NCBI GenBank assembly: GCA_037176905.1
Contig: JBBBWG010009602.1
Span: 1 to 22,686 of the forward strand
Direction: 5' to 3'
Length of the DNA: 22,686 bases
Origin: Azolla pinnata
Taxonomy: Eukaryota; Streptophyta; Polypodiopsida; Salviniales; Salviniaceae
Shown here: positions 11,101-18,521 of the stretch, one piece after another
How positions within the stretch are numbered: the first letter of the stretch is position 1
How the letters are laid out: each line of letters starts with the position of its first letter
Position numbers and translations under genes: made by a program
Notes under the pieces: generated by a model
The model's input: the letters and a program-made list of their open reading frames with translations, nothing else
What the model was told of the DNA's origin: nothing
Database searches by the model: none

Positions 11101-11546
11101 TAATCTGTCTGTTGTAACTATAGTCTGAATCAGAAATTGGAAGCTTATTCCTTCCTGATTGCCCTTCAATGAGATCTAGAACTGACACCTTGAAATGTAT
11201 AGTTCAATCTACATATACTTGAGCACACTCAACAGTGATAATCCAGTCTTTTGACTGTCTTTTCCTAAGAGTACCCTAGTTGGAGACCATGTGTGAAGGT
11301 CATGTAGATAAATAAATGATATGCAGCTAATTCTATTACAGTAGGTTATGTGCATAAACATGTAAGGTTTCAGCAATTAAAATGTGATTTGAGTAACATT
11401 CGGTAGAACAGTTAGTTCACCACTCGATCTTTTGCTTGAAACACTTGAGCATGGGTTAATCATTGTTACGAGTCATGTGATTGCACTCTCATCCACAAAG
11501 TGGTTAGATTGACTCTTTCCGGACAGTGTCCTAGTTCATTTTTCAT

Positions 11547-12085
11547 TTAAGAGGCGATGGTAAATTCTTGCTTCTGTATTAAGCTTGACAACTTCGCCTC
11601 TACAACATGATTGAGTTCATAATTCTGTTGGTAAAGAGTAAGATCAAAATTCTCTCTTATGTTGTTGGTCTCGAGTTGTGTGACCTGCGTGCTTTCAGGG
11701 GATAAGCTACAGCTCCAACTAAAATAAATTTCATCGGTTAGGAACATGGTTGATTAGCTTGTGCTTTGACTAATATTTCACTTGATTCAACAATAAACTC
11801 AAAAGATTGAGAATAGGCGACTTCCAAGTAACAAGCTATAGATTGCATAAAAAAATAATGAGACAAAACATTTGTATCATAAAGTGTGCTACTGTTAACA
11901 AGATCCCCAATCAGAGATAGAAAATGGCCAATTGTTGACTGAAACCTTTCTCCCATTCTCTGATATTCCATCAAGAAGGCATTTATAATCAATCTTGTTT
12001 GGCACCATGGCATCACATCAACGATGCCTATGACAAAGTTCAAGATATAACCAAATACTCGCAACTTGTGGTTCACTATTAACAT
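11547..12085 (-). pseudogene. Unrecognised ORF pair, possible decayed gene
   Basis: Two minus-strand ATG frames overlap by 10 bp: 12085-11738 (115 codons) and 11747-11547 (66 codons), in different frames. Both have a fairly protein-like composition with mixed hydrophobic and charged residues. I recognise no domain, and I see no clear splice junction joining them. It could be an old gene relic broken by a frameshift, exons of an unassigned gene, or chance open frames in AT-rich DNA. Confidence 0.2.
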
Positions 12086-12100
12086 TACTCTTCTATTTAT

Positions 12101-12580
12101 AAGTTATCTAACCTGGTTTCTGTCCTTGTGGATGAATCGTTCCGCACTCACAAAACAACATATGTAGAATATTTTACTTACTTGATATGTCCGAGTACTG
12201 ATGAAAGTAAATTGCACACTTTAATTTTCCAAATTTCCAACGAATCAGATTAAGTCACTTTTCATTAATGTTGGCACACATGTCTGAGACAATTATGATC
12301 ATCAATCTAAACCGTCATTCCCATTAAGGAGTGACTGTTCATACTGGTATATATATCCTAGCTTGCATTGATGTCATTCCCGTCTTTCGGAGCTTTCTTT
12401 GGGAAGAGTGCTGGTAATCTTTTCCCATCCTTACCTATGATCCTTATGTATTGATAGAGATATGGTCCAAATCCATCATCCAGCTAAATATTCTTCACAG
12501 CACGATAACGAAATCATCTGCATTCTTTTCATAGCTTTCCACTTTATTCCATTTGAAGGGAGGGCATTTTTGTTTCATTC
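12101..12580. other. Intergenic, nothing recognised
   Basis: AT-rich unique-looking DNA between the ORF pair and the repeat array next to the BTB gene. No coding or repeat structure that I can support. Confidence 0.4.
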
Positions 12581-12584
12581 ACCT

Positions 12585-13040
12585 GTTCCATAGCTCGATC
12601 CAAACCGAACATAATAAGCCCAAGATCTGTTTCATTGGTACCATAACTCAATCCAAACCAAAACCTGACAAGTCCAAGACACCCAACTATTTGTCTCATC
12701 TGTACCATAGCTGGACCCCAATCAAAACATAGAAATAGTAAGTCAAGTCATCTAATCTTAGTTTTCATCTGCACCATAGCTTGCTTGATCCAGACTAACA
12801 TAAGCTTTGCTTCCTCGGTACCATAGCTCGATCCAAACCAAAACCTCGCAAGTCCAAGTCACTCAAATATTTGTCTCATTTGTACTGAAATATAGTAAGC
12901 CCAAGTCATCTAATTTTTCTTGGTTATTCATCTGTACCATAGCTTGATCCAAACCAAAACATAATAAGTCAAGTCACCCAATCGTTCCTCCATCTGGCAA
13001 TCCAGACCGAAATATAAGGAGTCAAACAACCCCAACAGCA
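12585..13040. repeat. About eight-copy 62-bp tandem repeat with three-unit higher order
   Basis: Units open with GTACCATAGCTTGATCCAAA, then CCAAAACATAATAAGT, CAAGTCAYCCAAT and a TTTSTCTCATC-like end. Starts fall near 12585, 12639, 12703, 12772, 12819, 12883, 12935 and 12997. Units 2 and 5 resemble each other most, as do 3 and 6, and 1 and 4, indicating amplification of a three-unit block of about 165-187 bp. It lies just past the BTB stop codon on the minus strand, so it is probably within or beside its 3' untranslated region. Confidence 0.82.
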
Positions 13041-13165
13041 TGGTCGAAAGCGAGAGACTGGATGTGCAGCCTTTTCTCATGAGTATAGGTGATGATCTGC
13101 AGTCAGCTGAATACTGGAAGCAAGCACATCTCCAAGCAATGCCCAAGCTAGAGTTAAAAATAGAA

Positions 13166-14804
13166 TCAAGCAGTGGGAACGGTACGCCGCCTCTTCCGAC
13201 TACTAACAGATTGGGGGGACAATGACGAGGAAGAAGAAGAGGAAGAGGAACGCTTCGCATAACTGTTCGGAGCATGGCCATGGCGAGGCCGCAAGAGAGC
13301 ATGATAGAGATGGAGGAGGAGGGAAGGGTCGTGGGCGGCAAACTGCTGGTAGTACGAGAAGGCTGAAGGCAAGTCATTGCGAGCTTCCATGGCGGCTTGA
13401 AGGACAGCCGTCCAAATACGTCGGGCAGCATAGCAGCGAGCAAGCGAGAGCATCGGCAGTGCATTGTGAGGACCCACCTGCCTTGCCAGTTCCTTCTCGC
13501 ACAGCACCCTCAGAAACCCTACCCTGTACTTGTGAGCAGCACAAAAGAGGACCTCTGCATGGCGCTGCATCACCTCCGGTGTCACTGCCGCTGTGTACAT
13601 GAATTCTACAAACGCCACCAGCGCTTCTCGGGGCATCTCCCCCATCCTCACTTTGTTCTCCGTCGCCTCTCTCATTGGGCAACTGTAGAACATCGCTCGG
13701 AACACGGGCGATCTCCCAGCCTGCTAACCCAATCAATAATCAATACAGACATCACATACAGACAGACAGACGAGCGTACATTACTGACATAAATGCATAC
13801 AGGCAAGCATTACATTATAGATATGCCTACACACATACTGCTCTTGAAGTTAAAAATGACTTGGATATCAAACAAAATGGTGTTTCGATTTCTGGGCTTG
13901 ATATGAAGCTCATGCCTTCCTGGGCCTAAAATTGCAGTTTCTTGGATACATCTACAGGGACACGCTTATGGAAATGTATAGTTTCACTACTTTCGTCGTG
14001 CAGAACAGAGGCAACATTATGTTCTTCTGATGGGGGGATCCTGCAACTTTTAATGCACAATTTTTTGTACACGACAAGGGTGCTAGAAAGAAAATCACTG
14101 CACACAAGTCTGAAGAATCAAACGTCAAAAGCTGTAAAGGTTTCATGAAGCTTATAAATGTTGTGGTCGAGACCACAATAATGCTTTCTACAATGCGTAC
14201 ACCTTAACTTACTGCTTTCTACAATGCGGCCAATGTTTGGGCAACAGAGATTGCTGCCACAAAACTGCAAGAATATATACAGCCCTAATGTTACTCATTC
14301 TAGCAAGGGGGTTCCAAGCAGACAAAGGTAGGGAGGTAGAAGGTACACGAACGGAGCAACATTGCTAGAGAGAGAGCATGGCGAGAACTCATGTATGCTC
14401 CAGCCCCATTCGGCTAGAGCAATAACTAATGTATCCTGAACCAACGATGGATAAGGGTACTTTCATCTTACCAAGACAGCTTTGTGAGCTGCCACTGGCA
14501 AGCCATCTGCTGGAAGCAGTATGACATCCCATAGCAGCATATTCCCTTGGCTTGCTCCCTCACAGTTCGAGTCTGATCCTCCTGGCAATTGTGAAAGGAA
14601 ATCCAACTGTCTTTTGCAGTGGAGATCATAGTGACAGCATGCCACTTCTTGTTTGCTCAACCTTTCCTTGTATGCCTCTAGTATAGACTCGAGGCGCCGG
14701 ACCTCTCCTCCGTAACAGCTTTCACAATATGCATATTCTACCTCTGCTTGCCTTTGGCGGCAAAATACACGCCGGCACAGCAGGCATTGCACACCAACTG
14801 ACAT
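13166..14804 (-). CDS. BTB/POZ protein with Cys-rich N-terminus (At4g08455-like)
   Basis: Two exons on the minus strand, 14804-14472 and 13720-13166, with a 751-bp intron (donor TTG|GTAAGA, acceptor TTAGCAG). The phase-0 join reads HKAVL-AGRSPVFRAMF, a textbook BTB core. The protein is 295 aa. N-terminal CxxC pairs (Cys7/10 and Cys27/30) suggest a small zinc ribbon, followed by a charged, coiled-coil-like stretch (about 34-55). BTB spans about 92-190 and a BACK-like helical region about 192-255. A Ser run (269-277) and a basic RKRRR (285-289, possible nuclear signal) end the protein. Arabidopsis At4g08455 has the same layout; such proteins can serve as CUL3 ubiquitin-ligase adaptors. Residues LWDVIL replace the usual FTDVVL. 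An upstream in-frame GTG exists, but ATG at 14804 is preferred. Open frames antisense to exon 2 are shadows. Confidence 0.92.
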
Positions 14805-14823
14805 CGTTGTACTGCCCAACACC

Positions 14824-14853
14824 TTAACGTGCTAAAACAATTTTTTTAACCAT
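14824..14853 (-). other. Nine-codon upstream ORF in the BTB leader
   Basis: ATG at 14853 in a strong GCCATGG context opens nine codons and stops with TAA ending at 14824, 19 bases before the main ATG. It would lie inside the leader predicted from the TATA box and could dampen translation of the BTB protein. Confidence 0.5.
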
Positions 14854-14923
14854 GGCAAAATATGATTAGCGTGGACTTCCTAGTATCGTTTGCATGCCCA
14901 AAGGTAACGTTTAGTGCATGCTG

Positions 14924-14931
14924 TATATATA
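14924..14931 (-). promoter_or_regulatory. TATA box of the BTB gene
   Basis: TATATATA read on the minus strand within GCTATATATACAG, 120 bp before the start codon. The implied transcription start is near 14895, with a leader of about 90 nt. This supports exon 1 as the true first exon. Confidence 0.6.
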
Positions 14932-15013
14932 GCTTGCACCCACACATGATGCAAGAAAGGCCTCAGAAGCGAATGTGATTCGTCGCATCGTTAGCAGTAA
15001 TTTGAATGCCTAT

Positions 15014-15033
15014 TTTAGGGTTCAAACCCTAAA
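15014..15033. repeat. Head-to-head telomere-unit palindrome
   Basis: TTTAGGGTT, a two-base spacer CA, then AACCCTAAA: a perfect inverted repeat with 9-bp arms made of plant telomere units meeting G-strand to C-strand. More C-strand-like units (CTAAACCC, GCCCTAAA) follow to about 15061. Confidence 0.85.
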
Positions 15034-15182
15034 GCTTGAACGCTAAACCCTCAGCCCTAAAAATTAAATTTTTTTTTGGCACAGGCACTCCAAAGTTTTC
15101 TATCTTAAGATGCACATCAAAACAGAGATTACAGGAGAATTAACGCATACTCTATGTACATCCACAGACATAGAGGCCCACT

Positions 15183-15458
15183 ACACTCCATCAGAATAGA
15201 GCCACCCACACCTATACCACAGAAAACATGGAGGTCGACTACTATACAGTGCATAAACAGACCATGCACGGATCCTACACACAAATTATGTACACATCTG
15301 TGATGCATTCATTTCTACATACGCTCCATCAGAATAGAGCCACACATGTACCACATGAATCCATGGAGCTGGAATATAGAGTGCATAAACAGACCACACA
15401 CCGACCCTATACACAAATGTGGGCACATCTGCGATGCATACATTTCTACAAACATGGG
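15183..15458. repeat. 138-bp tandem duplication
   Basis: Copy 1 starts ACACTCCATCAGAATAGAGC at 15183; copy 2 starts ACGCTCCATCAGAATAGAGC at 15321. Both continue through CATGGAG, GTGCATAAACAGACCA, CACATCTGYGATGCAT and CATTTCTACA. They are about 80-85% alike by eye, with no gene inside. Confidence 0.88.
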
Positions 15459-15605
15459 TAGATATCATATAGAGGGGAAAAAAAAACGCATACAAGAACA
15501 GATAGTATATTTCCTTCATGTGTATGCCATGGATGTAGTTTCAAACACGCATGTGTGTGATTGCATGCAGGCATTGCATGTGCAGAGATATGAAAATTGG
15601 CCGGA

Positions 15606-15698
15606 CCTAAACCCTAAACCCTAAACCCTGAACCCTAAACCCTAAACCCTAAACCCTAAATCCGAAACCCTAAACCCTGAACCCTGAACCCTACCCTG
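15606..15698 (-). repeat. Interstitial telomeric repeat, C-rich strand on top
   Basis: About thirteen heptamers in a row, six of them exact CCCTAAA, others CCCTGAA or TCCGAAA. This is plant-type telomere sequence with the G-rich strand on the minus strand, opposite to the larger array at 17180-18420. Single-copy genes on both sides rule out a chromosome end. Confidence 0.92.
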
Positions 15699-15848
15699 CA
15701 TACATAACATGCATGCTAGAAGCGCAGAAAGGCATACACGCAAGAACAATGCAACATGCAGGTGTATACGGATGATTGCACATTGGAACGTGCATAAAGA
15801 AATGGACACAACCCATACAAACAGAACACATCGAACAGAGAGATGCTT

Positions 15849-15962
15849 ACATGGATAAATAGGGGGGATCTTGGCCCCTCTTCGAGGGAGCTCTGCAGCA
15901 GCGCAGAGGAGCAGAAGGCGACGCAGAGCAGAAGCTTCAGAGATCGCCATCGCCATCGCCAT
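15849..15962 (-). other. Possible short first exon, unassigned
   Basis: From ATG at 15962 the minus strand reads MAMAMAISEASALRRLL and on for 37 codons, rich in Ala, Leu and Arg like an organelle-targeting start, to a good donor (CCAT|GTAAGC). I found no acceptor downstream that continues it in frame; joining to the acceptor just ahead of BTB exon 1 hits a stop. It could be a non-coding leader exon, a lost gene start, or chance. The Met-Ala start is made by the hexamer repeat. Confidence 0.2.
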
Positions 15963-16016
15963 CGCCACGCCTCTTTGAACCGACAGAACAGGTACAGTCA
16001 GAAAATCATTTTCACA

Positions 16017-16358
16017 TTTAAATCAAATAAAAACTAATTATAATTATTTGATTTAAAAATTGATTATAATTATCTGATTTAAACATTAATTATAATTATC
16101 TGACTTAAAATTAATTATGATTACTTTATTTAAAACACCATTAGAATTGTTTGATTTAAAATTTAATTATGATTATTTGATTTAAAAAATCATTATGATT
16201 ATTTGATTTAAAACCATTATGATTATTTGATTTAAAATTTCATTATGATTATTTGATTTAAATTTTCATTATGATTATTTGATTTAAAATGTCATTATGA
16301 TTCTTTGATTTAAATTTTCATTATGATTATTTGATTTAAAAAATAATTATAATCAAAT
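16017..16358. repeat. 26-bp AT-rich tandem array with inverted ends
   Basis: Twelve copies (first at 16037, last at 16320) of an ATTATGATTATTTGATTTAA unit plus 5-6 variable bases, period 25-26 bp. The left end forms a perfect inverted repeat: TTTAAATCAAATAA at 16017-16030 against TTATTTGATTTAAA at 16044-16057. The right end has ATTTGATT (16329-16336) against AATCAAAT (16351-16358). Inverted copies thus bound the array on both sides. Confidence 0.85.
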
Positions 16359-16369
16359 GAAGGGAAGTC

Positions 16370-16638
16370 TACCAAAACTTAGCCTAACAATTTTATTTAA
16401 TTGCTGAAATTATTATAATACTAATTAATTTAGTATTATTACTGCTAAGTAAATAAAATGTCACTAATATTGATTGTCATTAATACTGATTAAATAAAAT
16501 TATATTATAATACTAATTGTTACTGTTATTACTACCATAAATAAGAATTAATTTGATCTTGAGTAGATTAAAAATAAGCTAAATATTGAGAGAACTGGTT
16601 AGTGTTACCAAAACTTAGCCTAACGATTTTATTTAATC
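16370..16638. repeat. 32-bp direct repeats 236 bp apart
   Basis: TACCAAAACTTAGCCTAAC, one variable base, then ATTTTATTTAAT occurs at 16370-16401 and 16606-16637. Only one mismatch is visible. The intervening DNA is AT-rich with no open frame. The pair could be terminal repeats of a small non-autonomous element, or a remnant of local duplication. Confidence 0.75.
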
Positions 16639-16639
16639 A

Positions 16640-17180
16640 CAATTTTAAGGGCTGCTAAAATTAGAGATTCCAGATTAATGCTGCCTAGTTTTATCTCTCG
16701 CTGAAAACCGATGCCCAACTAACTGATTAATACCAAAATAATTAGATTCTGAAAATTTATTGATCTATGTTTATCGAATACTGTAAGGGAATCAAGGAGT
16801 AAACAACGGTAGGAATCAAGAAGCAATTAGTAAATAGCAATAGGAAGATTACAAATCGACGAACATGAGAATAGCTAAATGGAAGTGGTTAGTAAAAGAA
16901 GGATAAAAAGCGATTAAGGAGAAGCGTTTAGGAATTAATTGATTAGCGATAAAACTAGGCTTTCGATTCGTAGATTTTAGTTTTATAGTAGATGCTCGAT
17001 GAAATTCTGGTTCTTTTCTGGTAATTTTCCTAAAACTGACACAAAGTTGTTAGAAAAACAAAATCTCTATTTGGCTTCATTCCGCAGCATAAACAAATAA
17101 AACACAAGCGAAGGAACTTGTTCCATTCATCATTGATACACTTCCACAGATTCCTTTCTCCTTGTATTTGATTCAAGAGT
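16640..17180. other. AT-rich intergenic DNA, nothing recognised
   Basis: No gene, RNA or repeat structure that I can support. The G-strand telomeric array begins at the right edge in decayed form. Confidence 0.4.
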
Positions 17181-18420
17181 TAAGGTTTAGGTGTTGGAGT
17201 TTTGTCAGAGTTAGGGTTAAACATTGCAGATTTTTTAGGCGCAGAGTTTAAGTCAAGGTTTAGCTCCGGAGGTTTCTCACGGTTAGGATGTATGTAGTGC
17301 TGGAGATTTTTTAGGGTTAGGGTTTAGCATTGGAGGTCTTTTCAGGGGCAGGTCTTAGCACTTGAGTTTCTTTAGGGTTAGGGTTTAACAATGTAGGATT
17401 TTGTAGGGTCAGAGTTTAGAGATGGAGGATTTCTTAGGGTTAGGGTTTAGCGATGGAGGATTTTTTAGGGTTAGGGTTTAGTGTTGGAGAATTTTTTAGG
17501 GTTAGGGTTTAGCATTGGAGGCCTTTTAGGGTCAGGGCTTAGCATTGGAGGCCTTTTTAGGGTTAGGGCTTAGTGGAGATATTTTAGGGTTAGGGTCTAG
17601 AGGTCTTTTTAGGGTCAGGGCTTAGAGGTCTGTTTAGGGTTAGGGTTTAGAGGACTTTTTAGGGTTAGGGTGTAGAGTTCTTTTCAGGGTTAGGGTTTAG
17701 AGGTTTGTTTAGGGTTAGGGTTTAGAGGTCTGTTTAGGGTTAGGGTTCAGAGGTCTGTTTAGGGTTAGGGTTTAGAGGTCTTTTCAGGGTCCGGGTTTAG
17801 AGGTCTTTTCAGGGTCAGGGTTTAGAGGTCTTTTCAGGGTTAGGGTTTAGATTTTTTTTTTAGGGTTAGGGTTCAGAGGTTTGTTTAGGGTTAGGGTTCA
17901 GAGGTCTGTTTAGGGTTAGGGTTCAGAGGTTTGTTTAGGGTTAGGGTTTAGAGGTATGTTTAGGGTTAGGGTTTAGAGGTCTTTTTAGGGTTAGGGTTTA
18001 GATTTCTTTTTAGGGTTAGGGTTTAGAGGTCTATTTAGGGTTAGGGTTTAGAGGTCTATTTAGGGTTAGGGTTCAGAGGTTTGTTTAGGGTTAGGGTTTA
18101 GAGGTCTGTTTAGGGTCAGGGTTTAGAGGTCTTTTCAAGGTAAGGGTTTAGAGGTCTTTTCAAGGTTAGGGTTTAGATTTCTTTTTAGGGTTAGGGTTTA
18201 GAGGTCTTTTATGGGTTAGGGTTTAGGGGTATGTTTAGGGTTAGGGTTTAGAGGTCATTTTAGGGTTAGGGTTTAGAGTTCTTTTTAGGGTTAGGGTTTA
18301 GAGTTCTTTTAGGGTTAGGGTTTAGAGTTATTTTTAGGGTTAGGGTTTCGAGTTCTTTTTAGGGTTAGGGTTTAGAGTTCTTTTTAGGGTTAGGGTTTAG
18401 AGTTCTTTTTAGGGTTAGGT
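17180..18420 (+). repeat. 1.2-kb telomere-derived minisatellite (TTTAGGG/TTAGGG)
   Basis: An array of roughly 40-45 units (length divided by period). The main unit is 25 bp: TTTAGGG, TTAGGG, then a TTTAGAGGTCT-like spacer. At the left (about 17290-17560) units are longer because the spacer holds an extra CATTGG (TTTAGCATTGGAGG). Towards 17180 the array decays. In the right part spacers shift to AGAGTTCTTT. The right edge is abrupt and lies 101 bp before the start codon of the next gene. The G-rich strand is that gene's coding strand. Confidence 0.93.
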
Positions 18421-18463
18421 TGGAATTTGGAGGACCATTTCTCAGATAAACCTTCAAAACAGA

Positions 18464-18515
18464 AGAAGGAAGAAGAAGAAGAAGAAGAAGAAGAAGAAGA
18501 AGGAAGAAGAAGAAG
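18464..18515. repeat. (GAA)n microsatellite
   Basis: GAA/GGAA run directly between the telomeric array and the start codon of the membrane-protein gene. It is probably in the 5' leader. Confidence 0.85.
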
Positions 18516-18521
18516 TCTGCC

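Noticed and set aside
12928..13602. ORFs antisense to or out of frame with BTB exon 2
   Set aside because: Shadows of the real minus-strand coding frame, which has clear BTB/BACK signature residues.
15642..15968. 108-codon minus-strand ORF as a complete gene
   Set aside because: Its 3' half translates the C-strand telomeric repeats; only the first 37 codons are kept, as a low-confidence exon candidate.
16017..16358. CRISPR array
   Set aside because: Repeats are contiguous without unique spacers, the DNA is AT-rich plant nuclear sequence, and there are no cas genes.
15606..18420. A true chromosome end
   Set aside because: Expressed-type genes lie on both sides, the units are degenerate, and the two tracts have opposite orientation.
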